From: a virus
Length of the DNA: 54,575 nt
Reading direction: 5' to 3' (one strand)
Virus record (IMG/VR): IMGVR_UViG_3300017742_002321
Location: 1-54,575 of that record
Shown: one piece after another, positions 36,501-43,510 of the stretch
Numbering within the stretch: the first letter of the stretch is position 1
How the letters are laid out: the number at the start of each line of letters is the position of its first letter
Notes under the pieces: model-generated
What the model saw: the letters and a program-made list of their open reading frames with translations, nothing else
Database searches by the model: none
What the model was told of the DNA's origin: nothing
Position numbers and translations under genes: made by a program

Positions 36501-36965
36501 GAAGGAGAATTTGTAGGTGTTGCTCTTAACACAGGACAGCGTGACACGTTGTACTCAGCACAAATTAACCCAATTACGTTTATTAGCGGAGCAGGGTTAG
36601 TTGTATTTGGTCAGAAAACTAGAGCAAGAAATGCTTCTGCACTAGATAGGGTCAATGTAGCACGTTTGGTTGTTTACTTACGTGGACAATTGGAACTACT
36701 TGCAAGACCTTATTTGTTTGAACCAAATGATAAAATTACACGTGACCAAATTAAATCTGCAGCTGATCAGTTGTTAATTGAATTGGTTGGACTAAGAGCA
36801 TTATATGACTTCTTAGTTGTGTGTGACGAATCAAACAATACTCCTGCGAGAGTAGATAGAAACGAGCTGTATTTGGATATTGCAATTGAACCAGTAAAAG
36901 CAATTGAATTCATTTACATTCCATTAAGACTTAAGAATACAGGAGAAATTGCAGCTCTGGGATAA
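33591..36965 (+). CDS. gp18: Contractile tail sheath protein gp18
   Basis: The start at 33591 (MALVSPGVEVNVIDESFYTP) is preferred over an in-frame ATG at 33528 because ACAGGAGA precedes it and the sequence matches sheath N-termini. The protein has 1124 residues against 659 in T4. The C-terminal sheath core is clear: FNLVATPGYPELIGEMV, then AFPWFAPAGTRRGGV and the terminal domain FISGAGLVVFGQKTRARNAS to the end. The extra length is in the middle (about residues 130-780), with repeated modules of the type P-x-GDIWVST and GSLWIKT, probably displayed on the outside of the sheath. The sheath contracts to drive the tube through the host envelope. Confidence 0.92.
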   Translation: MALVSPGVEVNVIDESFYTPGAAATVPMVFVTTATNKTKASGSGIAQGTLAANAGKPYLVTSQRELGDLFGDALFESDANGNMVHGGELNEYGLNTAYSLLGVSNRAYVVRADLDLSELAASATAPGGEPADGAWWFDTLNTKLGILEWNGEAITTSGGQSFTAVTTKVITETTDLVGNVATGIPKGSVGAIGDFALNAAADSNKLYYKASGNATGVTAGEWVTVGSNKWMASHATVKGTSRNPTLVNGDEIVINTVTVTLAGTTIANLASDINGAGITGVSAAAVDGVLEIYGDSTATSNGSDADGKIVVGGGQGSLTGLADSAAGGLGIENGTYSVPRLTIAPHTSVPTYKTGDTTPAPTGSLWIKTTVPNGGANWRVKQYSTDTQLWNNVNAPLYTSNQSALMALDKTGGGENLLADDLYIRVNIDEETPTVANYKIHYRAAVGATSIVSDKIVSQLTAGTKAFTIAETVKNSATLASKAVTNVVINGTTADADTIAGAINAANFTNVVSYVNAQNRVVIEHKLGGDFRIIDTDGLLNEMGFAGLTANESNRDLATANLYVAPTGDATHSLVASNWKPLTYTASPAEPLALTSDGQRWYSSTVDDVDIMIHNGTTWVGYQNYNADYADTDPSGPIVSASKPTKQSDTTPLVDGDIWVSTADLENYPLVYRYNGTSTDWVLVDKSDQTTEAGMLFADARWSTSGGSAAGPYAAAAIVDLLDNDYLDPDAPDPALYPKGMLLWNTRRSGFNVKKFVLNSIDVAGSNQRFEVDDPQSSDPADVIDQPMGSYYPHRWVTDSGNNADGSGTFGRHAQRKSVVQALQAMVNSNQDIRDEESRQFNLVATPGYPELIGEMVTLNYDRRLTAFVVGDTPLRLTPDATSLNEWANNVRGALEDNDLGGVSKDEYLGMYYPAGFSSDNFGNNVVVPASHMALRTLVLNDQVAFPWFAPAGTRRGGVTNASSSGFINAEGEFVGVALNTGQRDTLYSAQINPITFISGAGLVVFGQKTRARNASALDRVNVARLVVYLRGQLELLARPYLFEPNDKITRDQIKSAADQLLIELVGLRALYDFLVVCDESNNTPARVDRNELYLDIAIEPVKAIEFIYIPLRLKNTGEIAALG

Positions 36966-36979
36966 TATGCGTACTTTAT

Positions 36980-37001
36980 AGAGTGGGAGAAATCCCACTC
37001 T
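36980..37001 (+). terminator. Hairpin with GAAA tetraloop between gp18 and gp19
   Basis: A perfect 9-base stem (AGAGTGGGA/TCCCACTCT) with a GAAA loop. The following sequence TTAAATT is a poor T-run, so it may attenuate transcription or protect the gp18 mRNA 3' end. Confidence 0.6.
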
Positions 37002-37008
37002 TAAATTG

Positions 37009-37016
37009 CATAAATA
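37009..37016 (+). promoter_or_regulatory. Late promoter box CATAAATA for gp19
   Basis: One mismatch to TATAAATA. Transcription would begin near 37022, giving a leader with AGGAG about eight bases before the gp19 ATG. Confidence 0.5.
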
Positions 37017-37038
37017 CAACTGTAACAGGAGAACAAGA

Positions 37039-37686
37039 ATGCCAATTACAACATTAACAAATATTTCGATTCCAACAGAAGATGGTGGCGGAAGCAATAG
37101 TTCACTACTCATGCCTAAATTACAATACCGTTTTAGAGTATTGTTTGAAAATTTTGGTACAACAGGTGGTGCTGACGGCATCCGTGAAATTACAAGACAG
37201 GTAGTTGATGTAACTCGTCCAAACTTAACGTTTGAACAAATGACTATCGATGCTTATAATTCAAGAAGCTATCTTGCTGGTAAACACACATGGGATCCAA
37301 TTACAATCACTTTACGTGAAGATGCAAATAACAATGTACAGAAAATCATTGGTCAGCAGCTTCAAAGACAGTTTGACTTCTTTGAACAATCAAGTGCTGT
37401 ATCAGGCGGTACATATAAGTTTATTACAAAAATTGAAATCTTAGACGGCGGCAACGGCGCCAACGGTTCAAACGTAATTGATAGATTCCAACTAGTAGGT
37501 TGTTATCTAGAATCAGCAAATTATAATACACTAGCATATGCTACAAGTGATGCAGTAACTACAACACTTTCTATTCGTTATGACAACGCTATCCAGTATG
37601 GCGCAGACGAGCAGTTTACTGGAGTTGGTGAAGTAGTAAGCAGAATTGCAGCAGACGGCGTAGGCGGTACTCAAGTAACTGGCTAA
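37039..37686 (+). CDS. gp19: Tail tube protein gp19
   Basis: The start at 37039 (MPITTLTNISIPTEDGGGSN) is chosen because AGGAG lies eight bases upstream; an in-frame ATG at 37006 would overlap the late promoter. The 215-residue product carries the tube-fold pattern: MPKLQYRFRVLFENFG, a D-V-T-RP-x-L segment, TWDPITITLREDANNNVQK and the late strands ending in TTLSIRYDNAIQYG. T4 gp19 has 163 residues; the tube stacks hexamers inside the sheath. It stands between a hairpin after gp18 and a strong terminator, so it is its own transcription unit, consistent with the large amount of tube protein needed. Confidence 0.88.
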   Translation: MPITTLTNISIPTEDGGGSNSSLLMPKLQYRFRVLFENFGTTGGADGIREITRQVVDVTRPNLTFEQMTIDAYNSRSYLAGKHTWDPITITLREDANNNVQKIIGQQLQRQFDFFEQSSAVSGGTYKFITKIEILDGGNGANGSNVIDRFQLVGCYLESANYNTLAYATSDAVTTTLSIRYDNAIQYGADEQFTGVGEVVSRIAADGVGGTQVTG

Positions 37687-37718
37687 TAGCTTAGTAATTG
37701 GGTATCTTGTAATTTAAG

Positions 37719-37748
37719 AAGCAGGGGTCAAATGATTCCTGCTTTTTT
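37719..37748 (+). terminator. Intrinsic terminator after gp19
   Basis: Stem AAGCAGG/CCTGCTT with a 12-base loop followed directly by a T-run at 37743-37748. Confidence 0.7.
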
Positions 37749-37772
37749 ATTATATACGCACCTAATAAGTGA

Positions 37773-37780
37773 GGATAAAT
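37773..37780 (+). promoter_or_regulatory. Late promoter box GATAAATA close to an ATG
   Basis: The box ends seven bases before the ATG at 37787, so the expected transcript starts one base before the start codon. Confidence 0.55.
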
Positions 37781-37786
37781 ATTAGT

Positions 37787-39022
37787 ATGAGCTTTTTCAA
37801 CAACTATTTAGATAATCAAGCGTTAAACACTCACTTGCGTGACGCACAACATGCACATAATCTTTTTAATGAGTATGGGCATATATTTGCACCTAAAACA
37901 AAGTTTCTTTATCATGTTGTTTTTGAAGTTACCGATGATGTAAGTATTGGTTCAAATATGAAACAATTTCAAAAACAAATCGGTGTATTAGTAAAGTCCG
38001 CAGATTTGCCTGGTTTTAGAGCAGATATACAAAATAAACAACAGTACAATCGCAAGAAGAATATGCAGACTAGACTAGATTATCAAGATGTTAATCTTGT
38101 ATTACACGATGATAATTTAGGCGCAACTAGAGCAATGTTAGAAGAGTACTATAGATTTTATTTCCAAGACGGAAATCATTCATTAAGTTCGTCTACATCT
38201 ACTACTGATGGAAGTTTTGCACCAAGAGACAAGTATTCGCCACGTACACCAAATTATGGATTAAATAACTTTTACGATAAACCATTCTTTTCAACAATAA
38301 AAATATATCAACTGAGTTTACAAAATTGGTTCAGTTATACTCTTGTTAATCCTTTACTTAGTTCGTGGAACCATGGAGGAGTTGATAGCTCAGACGGTAG
38401 TAGTTTTAATGAAAACTCAATTTCTATTGCTTACGAGTCTGTTATGTATGATAACGGAATAATAGGAGAAAATAGTGAACCTACAAACTTTGCTGATCCC
38501 GAAACACTGTACGACAATACATTTAGTCCTTTAACAACTAGTCAAGGCACTGCTAATATAGCTGATCTTATTCTTACTCCTGTTTTACAGAAAATAACTG
38601 ATATATTACCTTTTAAAAGTCCCCTTGTAAAATCAGTTGTAGCAGGCGTTGCTAGTGATTTTTTAACAAGTACAATTTTCAAAAATACAGCAACTAGACC
38701 TAGATCTTCAAGCACTATTCCCGGATATTTTACTCCTGTTAGGGATCAACAAAATAACTTTGTTCCGGATGTTAGACTACCTGCAAGTAGAAGAACAGGA
38801 GATCCTGAATCAACATGGAATAGATTAAGTAACAACCCTGAAGCATTTAATAGTTTTCTTGCTAAAGTACTTAACACAGGATTTGTTGAAGACCTAGACT
38901 TTCAAGGATACAATCAATTATCACCAGACCAAAAAAATATTATATTATCTGACATACAATCAGCAATATTTGCCGGCGACTTTAAATTATTTAATTTTAT
39001 GAAAAGCGCCTTAGGAGAATAA
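37787..39022 (+). CDS. gp19-like tube-fold protein, candidate tube initiator
   Basis: The start at 37787 (MSFFNNYLDNQALN) is preferred; a GTG at 37769 would run through the late promoter. The 411-residue product has a gp19-like pattern: FLYHVVFEVTDDV, VLVKSADLPGFRADIQ, TRLDYQDVNLVLHDDNLG, LEEYYRFYFQDG and, after an insertion, FFSTIKIYQLSLQNWFSYT with SISIAYESVMYDNG. About 150 extra C-terminal residues include PLVKSVVAGVASDFLTSTIF. In T4 the tube-fold proteins gp48 and gp54 start the tube on the baseplate; this could be their counterpart, but the match is to the fold pattern rather than clear sequence identity. Confidence 0.65.
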   Translation: MSFFNNYLDNQALNTHLRDAQHAHNLFNEYGHIFAPKTKFLYHVVFEVTDDVSIGSNMKQFQKQIGVLVKSADLPGFRADIQNKQQYNRKKNMQTRLDYQDVNLVLHDDNLGATRAMLEEYYRFYFQDGNHSLSSSTSTTDGSFAPRDKYSPRTPNYGLNNFYDKPFFSTIKIYQLSLQNWFSYTLVNPLLSSWNHGGVDSSDGSSFNENSISIAYESVMYDNGIIGENSEPTNFADPETLYDNTFSPLTTSQGTANIADLILTPVLQKITDILPFKSPLVKSVVAGVASDFLTSTIFKNTATRPRSSSTIPGYFTPVRDQQNNFVPDVRLPASRRTGDPESTWNRLSNNPEAFNSFLAKVLNTGFVEDLDFQGYNQLSPDQKNIILSDIQSAIFAGDFKLFNFMKSALGE

Positions 39023-39023
39023 T

Positions 39024-39386
39024 ATGGCATTAAGTAGTAATCCCCAACAGCCTACACAAGAAGAAACTCAAGTTATTTTTAATAATTATTTTAAAGACCC
39101 AATTTCTTATAATGCAAGTGATGTAAGTGCAGTAGTAGGATATTTTCTAAAAAGAGGTTTTGACAAAGTATCAGCAATCAACACAGCAGCAATATTTTTA
39201 CAGCAAGCACAAATAGATCAAGTTCCTGTATACGTCTTGTTAGATACATTAAAGGGCTTAAAAGAAATTGAACTTACTGATGTTGTATCTCAAATATTAA
39301 ACTTGTATAGGAAGAAAACATCTACATTAGGTTATAAAACTTCTGCAGAAACTTCACTTTTTGATGAGAGAAATGTTGTTTACTAA
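39024..39386 (+). CDS. Conserved hypothetical protein
   Basis: A 120-residue, mostly helical protein that I do not recognise, starting MALSSNPQQPTQEETQ. Residues 20-60 (YNASDVSAVVGYFLKRGFDK) and 70-100 (YVLLDTLKGLKEIELTDVVS) look like a small helical bundle with no cysteines or catalytic motif. It lies one base after the tube-fold gene and its stop overlaps the gp4 start by one base, so it is translated with late head and tail genes. A structural or assembly-adapter role is likely from position only. Confidence 0.6.
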   Translation: MALSSNPQQPTQEETQVIFNNYFKDPISYNASDVSAVVGYFLKRGFDKVSAINTAAIFLQQAQIDQVPVYVLLDTLKGLKEIELTDVVSQILNLYRKKTSTLGYKTSAETSLFDERNVVY

Positions 39387-39823
39387 TGTCAAGATTTGCC
39401 CAAGGAAAGTACAATCTTAAAAACCCGGACAAATATGTAGGTACTAAATCACCAACATATAGATCAGGATGGGAATTTACATTTATGAAATTTTGCGATG
39501 AGCACCCAAGTGTAAGTCAATGGGCAAGTGAAGCAATACGTATTCCTTATAGAAATCCATTAACGGGTAAACAAACCATATATGTACCTGACTTTTTTAT
39601 TGCATATAATGATAAAGGAGGGAAACAGCGAGTAGAACTTATAGAAGTTAAACCGTTAAGTCAAGCAAGACGAGATAAATTAGGAAACAGCAAACATAAT
39701 CAAGCTCATTATGTAGTAAATCAAGCAAAGTGGGAAGCAGCAAGAGCATGGTGTAAACAAAAACGAATATTATTTAGAATCGTTACCGAAGAAGATATAT
39801 TTCATAATGGTCGCAGACGATAA
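39386..39823 (+). CDS. gp4: Head completion nuclease-like protein gp4
   Basis: A 145-residue protein matching T4 gp4 (gene 4/50). Key segments are QGKYNLKNPDKYVG, TYRSGWEFTFMKFCDEHPSV, WASEAIRIPYRNPLTGK, YVPDFFIAY and ELIEVKPLSQAR. The E, PD and E-x-K residues form a PD-(D/E)XK-like set. gp4 is added to filled heads before tail joining and is thought to trim or close the DNA end. The start codon overlaps the previous stop (TAATG). The stop lies within a late promoter box for gp16. Confidence 0.85.
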   Translation: MSRFAQGKYNLKNPDKYVGTKSPTYRSGWEFTFMKFCDEHPSVSQWASEAIRIPYRNPLTGKQTIYVPDFFIAYNDKGGKQRVELIEVKPLSQARRDKLGNSKHNQAHYVVNQAKWEAARAWCKQKRILFRIVTEEDIFHNGRRR

Positions 39824-39826
39824 ATA
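39819..39826 (+). promoter_or_regulatory. Late promoter box GATAAATA for gp16
   Basis: The box includes the stop codon of the gp4 gene. Expected start near 39832, 21 bases before the gp16 ATG. Confidence 0.5.
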
Positions 39827-39852
39827 ATAGTAGTATATAATGGATTGGAACC

Positions 39853-40356
39853 ATGACTAAAAAATTAGAAGATTTATTAAATTTGCCTGATTCTAAAGAA
39901 ATAATAGAACAAGCGGAAGAACAAGAAGCAGATCAAAGAATGCACGAAATAGAAGAAAAGAATAAAACTATGCGTGACATTGCTGAATTTGACAAAATTA
40001 GTTCTGCATTACCTGCTGTTAAAGGCTTAGGTGAAATGGCAGATAAAGAGCTTAACGATATTGCTGACAAAGCTATGCAAGCGTATGAAGATCTAATGGA
40101 TCTAGGAATGAATGTAGAAAGTCGATATAGTGGTAGAGTATTTGAAGTAGCTGGCGGTATGCTTAAAACAACACTAGATGCAAAAACAGCAAAGCTTGAT
40201 AAAAAATTAAAAATGATTGAGCTACAATTAAAAAAAGAAAAGCAGGATAAAGATTCAGGTACCGGTGACAGCGACATAGTTAACGGGGAAGGCTATGTAG
40301 TCACTGATAGGAATAGCCTATTAGAAAGATTAAAAGGCTTGGATAAAGATAAATAA
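39853..40356 (+). CDS. gp16: Terminase small subunit gp16
   Basis: A 167-residue, highly charged helical protein of the size of T4 gp16 (164 residues). The central part, LNDIADKAMQAYEDLMDLGM followed by NVESRYSGRVFEVAGGMLK, is the conserved region of T4-like small terminases, predicted to form the coiled-coil hairpin that oligomerises into a ring. KLDKKLKMIELQLKKEKQ follows. gp16 stimulates gp17 ATPase and recognises DNA for packaging. It is separated from gp17 by two genes for candidate head proteins; in T4 genes 16 and 17 are adjacent. Confidence 0.85.
   Translation: MTKKLEDLLNLPDSKEIIEQAEEQEADQRMHEIEEKNKTMRDIAEFDKISSALPAVKGLGEMADKELNDIADKAMQAYEDLMDLGMNVESRYSGRVFEVAGGMLKTTLDAKTAKLDKKLKMIELQLKKEKQDKDSGTGDSDIVNGEGYVVTDRNSLLERLKGLDKDK
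40348..40355 (+). promoter_or_regulatory. Late promoter box GATAAATA
   Basis: Overlaps the end of gp16 and precedes the gene at 40382 by 26 bases. Confidence 0.45.
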
Positions 40357-40381
40357 TATATAACAATAGGATCAGTGCGCA

Positions 40382-40939
40382 ATGAGATCATTTAAAGAAA
40401 TACTTACAGAGTCAAAAAAGACTTATGAATTTAAAATAGGAGTTGCTGGAGATTGTCCAGACGACTGTGTAGATAAATTAGAAACAGCTCTAAAGAAATT
40501 TAGTGTAGTTAATATGACAGCAGGCAAAAAAACTCCAATCCAGGAACGTCCATTAGATTTCCCTCAATTACAAAATATGGAAGTTACGTATTTTGAAGCT
40601 GAAGTAGAATATCCAACTACAAGCCAAGTGTTACAAGAATATTTAGGTAGATGTTGCGGTGTTGACCAAAGTTATATAATTGTTAGAAATACAAATGATC
40701 CTAGAGAAGAATATCAGGAAACAAAAGACGATACACCTTACGAATCAGTATTAAATACCGAAGACATGGGCGGTGAAAGCGCACAAGCTGATGTTGCCGG
40801 TGAGCGTGTAATGAGCTTGCTTAAAGAATTAGAAACAGCACGTAAAGAAAGAGATCATGAACCATCTGCAGGCGCCCCAAAAGGCGAATCAACGGATATT
40901 GAGATGGAAGAAAATACTAAAGCAGTTGTAGGAGGCTAA
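40382..40939 (+). CDS. Candidate head-internal (prohead core) protein
   Basis: A 185-residue protein starting MRSFKEILTESKKTYEFKIG. The first ten residues look like the capsid-targeting sequence of T4 internal proteins (MKTYQEFIAEA), which is cut by the prohead protease after L/I-x-E; here L-T-E at residues 8-10 would be the site. Residues 15-115 form a compact domain with GDCPDDCVDKLETALKKFSV and RCCGVDQSYIIVRNTND. The C-terminal third is acidic and probably disordered. It sits between gp16 and gp17 under a late-type box. The internal location is inferred from the N-terminal motif. Confidence 0.6.
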   Translation: MRSFKEILTESKKTYEFKIGVAGDCPDDCVDKLETALKKFSVVNMTAGKKTPIQERPLDFPQLQNMEVTYFEAEVEYPTTSQVLQEYLGRCCGVDQSYIIVRNTNDPREEYQETKDDTPYESVLNTEDMGGESAQADVAGERVMSLLKELETARKERDHEPSAGAPKGESTDIEMEENTKAVVGG

Positions 40940-40943
40940 CAAC

Positions 40944-41858
40944 ATGGATATGAAAAAACTTATAAAACAGATGACAGATATAGAAACATCTGAAACATCT
41001 AAAAGAACTGAATTAAACGAAGCCGCTACAATTTCTATTAGTGCAGAAACAGGCGCCGAAATTAGTGATATGATTGCAGCAATGCAAGGAAATGCAGGCA
41101 TGCAAGACAAACCAGCTGCTCCGGCACCAAGTTTAGGAATGCGTGGAGACATGGAAAAGTTTCGCACAGCAATGGGAGACGACCCGGATATTCCAGGTAA
41201 AGATGACGTAGAAGGCGATGAAGATTTAAAAGCTGGCTTAATGGGAGCATTAGCAGGCGGAGCACTTGGAGCAGCAGTTCCGGGCGCAAGCGCTGCACTC
41301 GGCGGCATTGGCGGGCTAGGCGGCGGAGCACTTGGTGGCGCAATAGGTGGCCCGGGTGGCGCAGCATTAGGTTCTAAGATTGGCAGTGCTATTGGCAAAG
41401 CAGCACCTAGTGCAATTGGTGCTAAACTAGGTGATAAACTTACCGGTGAAGAAGTTAGTGATTGCAATTGCGATAATGATCCGTGCGACTGTGCTGAAAA
41501 AGAAGGTTACGATAACGAACCTGATGCACAATACGGTGACATGAGCGATGCTATTCCAGATGGCAACGACTTAAACCGAAAAAAGAAAGCATATGCTGCT
41601 ACACAACTAGGTGACAATCCAATGGCTGTTGAAACTGTAAAACAAAGACTTATGGCAGCACTTAGTGAAAAGAAAGCAAAGCCAGACTTTCCAGACTTAG
41701 ATGGCGACGGCGATAAAAAAGAACCAATGAAAAAAGCTATTGCTGATAAAAAATCTAAAAAAGGTACAGATGAAAGCGGTCAAGTAAAAGATTGTCCAAA
41801 ATGCGGCGCACCAGGTAAAAAGAAATTAATGGCGTGTTCAAGCTGCGGTTGTAGCTAA
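40944..41858 (+). CDS. Glycine-zipper protein with EF-like loop and C-terminal zinc ribbon
   Basis: A 304-residue mosaic protein of unknown function. Residues about 95-155 are a long glycine zipper (GALAGGALGAAVPGASAALG, then GGIGGLGGGALGGAIGG and onward), as found in membrane-inserting proteins. A CNCDNDPCDC cluster lies near residue 174, DLDGDGDKKEPMKKA at about 252-266 resembles a calcium-binding DxDxDG loop, and the end has CPKCGAPGKK and CSSCGC, a zinc-ribbon pattern. AGGAGG lies about ten bases before the ATG. A protein packaged in the head and ejected into the host envelope is one possibility. A strong terminator follows. Confidence 0.6.
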   Translation: MDMKKLIKQMTDIETSETSKRTELNEAATISISAETGAEISDMIAAMQGNAGMQDKPAAPAPSLGMRGDMEKFRTAMGDDPDIPGKDDVEGDEDLKAGLMGALAGGALGAAVPGASAALGGIGGLGGGALGGAIGGPGGAALGSKIGSAIGKAAPSAIGAKLGDKLTGEEVSDCNCDNDPCDCAEKEGYDNEPDAQYGDMSDAIPDGNDLNRKKKAYAATQLGDNPMAVETVKQRLMAALSEKKAKPDFPDLDGDGDKKEPMKKAIADKKSKKGTDESGQVKDCPKCGAPGKKKLMACSSCGCS

Positions 41859-41877
41859 AGTATCCCCCAAATAAATC

Positions 41878-41904
41878 AATAGGCTCTTCGGAGCCTATTT
41901 TTTT
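41878..41904 (+). terminator. Intrinsic terminator with TTCG tetraloop upstream of gp17
   Basis: A perfect 9-base stem (AATAGGCTC/GAGCCTATT) with a TTCG loop and a seven-base T-run. It ends two bases before the gp17 late box, insulating gp17 from read-through. Confidence 0.85.
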
Positions 41905-41905
41905 C

Positions 41906-41913
41906 TATAAATA
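41906..41913 (+). promoter_or_regulatory. Perfect late promoter box TATAAATA for gp17
   Basis: Exact T4 late consensus. The last A lies six bases before the A of the gp17 ATG, which is the normal distance from the box to the transcription start, so a leaderless mRNA is expected. Confidence 0.75.
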
Positions 41914-41918
41914 GTTTT

Positions 41919-43499
41919 ATGTCAAAGAGTTTAGATGGCGTATTAACTAAAAAAGCTAATACCAAAGAAACATTTACAGAAGAACAAATTGCTGACTTAC
42001 TAGCATGTACAGATCCTGATGAAGGATACTTATACTTTGCTAAGAAGTTTGCTTTTATACAGCATCCTGTACAAGGTAAGTTGTTGTTTGACCCCTATGA
42101 GTATCAATTACGTTTGATGCACAGTTATCACAGCTATCGTTTTAACATAAACATGATGCCTAGGCAAACGGGCAAGACAACTTGTGCTGCAATATATCTA
42201 GCATGGTATGCTATGTTTAATCCAGATCAAACTATTCTTATTGCCGCACACAAGTATACAGGGGCGCAAGAGATTATGGCCCGCATACGCTATGTTTATG
42301 AAACGTGTGAAGATCATATTAGGGCAGGCGTTACAAGTTACAACAAAGGTAGTATAGAGTTTGAAAATGGTAGTAGGATTGTATCACAAACAACTACTGG
42401 AAATACTGGACGTGGTATGAGTATTTCATTACTATACTGTGACGAGTTTGCATTTGTGCAGCCTAACATCGCAGAAGAATTTTGGACTTCAATATCTCCT
42501 ACACTAGCAACAGGTGGTCGTGCTATTATTACTAGTACACCTAATTCAGACGAAGATACATTTGCTACTATATGGAAACAAGCAGAGCAAAAGTTTGATG
42601 CACATGGTAATGAGCAAGAACTTGGCACAAATGGATTTCATAGTTTTGTAGCAGAATGGCAAGAACACCCGGACAGAGACGAAGCGTGGAAAGAAGCTGA
42701 AATTGGTCGTATTGGTGAAGAGAAATTTAGACGCGAATACGGATGTGAATTCCTAGTATTTGACGAAACGCTTGTTAATAGTATAAAACTTAGTGCAATG
42801 GAAGGCACTTCTCCCATATTAAATATGGGACAAACACGTTGGTATAAAAAGCCTACAAGTCAATACACTTATTGCATTGCACTTGATCCATCGATGGGTA
42901 CCGGAGGTGACTATGCAGCTATACAAGTCTTTGAATTACCAACATATGAACAAGTAGCAGAATGGCAGCATAATCAAACTGCTATACCAGGACAAATACG
43001 TGTGCTTGCAGACATATGTAAATATATTGACGACCAAACAAAAAATCCACAAGGTATATATTGGAGTGTAGAGAATAACGGTTTAGGCGAAGCTGCACTA
43101 ATTGTCATAAATGACTTTGGTGAAGAGAATATACCAGGATTATTTGTAAGCGAGCCAATACGTAAAGGACATGTACGTAAGTTTAGAAAAGGCTTTAATA
43201 CTACACATAGTACAAAAGTTACAGCATGTAGTAGATTAAAAACAATGGTAGAAAATGATAAAATGATTATACGTAGTAAACCTTTAATATCTGAACTTAA
43301 AGGATTTGTTGCAACTGGTTCGAGCTATCAAGCAAAGAGCGGAATGACTGACGATCTTGTTAGTGCTACATTATTATCATTGAGGATGATGACTGTATTA
43401 AAAGATTGGGATCCGAGAGTGTATAGTACATTCACACAAGCCGAAGATTTAGAAGACTATGAAGCACCTATGCCAATCTTTATAAGTACCAACTATTAG
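41919..43499 (+). CDS. gp17: Terminase large subunit gp17
   Basis: A 526-residue packaging motor and nuclease (T4 gp17: 610). The ATPase has Walker A PRQTGKTT at 81-88 and Walker B LLYCDEFAF at 171-179 with the catalytic glutamate. SISPTLATGGRAIITSTPNS gives the coupling motif. The RNase H-like nuclease domain starts near 316 with CIALDPSMGTGGDYAAIQVF (D323 and D331), E385 in VENNGLGEA and SGMTDDLVSATLLSLR near 450-465. No ribosome site lies before the ATG; instead a consensus late box sits immediately upstream. gp17 pumps DNA into the prohead and cuts the concatemer. Confidence 0.95.
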   Translation: MSKSLDGVLTKKANTKETFTEEQIADLLACTDPDEGYLYFAKKFAFIQHPVQGKLLFDPYEYQLRLMHSYHSYRFNINMMPRQTGKTTCAAIYLAWYAMFNPDQTILIAAHKYTGAQEIMARIRYVYETCEDHIRAGVTSYNKGSIEFENGSRIVSQTTTGNTGRGMSISLLYCDEFAFVQPNIAEEFWTSISPTLATGGRAIITSTPNSDEDTFATIWKQAEQKFDAHGNEQELGTNGFHSFVAEWQEHPDRDEAWKEAEIGRIGEEKFRREYGCEFLVFDETLVNSIKLSAMEGTSPILNMGQTRWYKKPTSQYTYCIALDPSMGTGGDYAAIQVFELPTYEQVAEWQHNQTAIPGQIRVLADICKYIDDQTKNPQGIYWSVENNGLGEAALIVINDFGEENIPGLFVSEPIRKGHVRKFRKGFNTTHSTKVTACSRLKTMVENDKMIIRSKPLISELKGFVATGSSYQAKSGMTDDLVSATLLSLRMMTVLKDWDPRVYSTFTQAEDLEDYEAPMPIFISTNY

Positions 43500-43506
43500 A
43501 TAAATA
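43499..43506 (+). promoter_or_regulatory. Late promoter box GATAAATA close to an ATG
   Basis: The box begins at the last base of the gp17 stop and ends five bases before the ATG at 43511. No ribosome site lies between. Confidence 0.55.
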
Positions 43507-43510
43507 CAAT

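Noticed and set aside
37006-37038. Upstream ATG of gp19
   Set aside because: It would overlap the CATAAATA box and lacks a ribosome site; AGGAG precedes 37039.
37769-37786. GTG start for the tube-fold gene
   Set aside because: The added codons run through the GATAAATA box; the ATG at 37787 is more likely.
40889-41467. A 192-residue minus-strand frame opposite the glycine-zipper gene
   Set aside because: It reads as Pro/Ala/Ser-rich sequence, the expected reverse of Gly/Ala codons, and overlaps two well-supported plus-strand genes.
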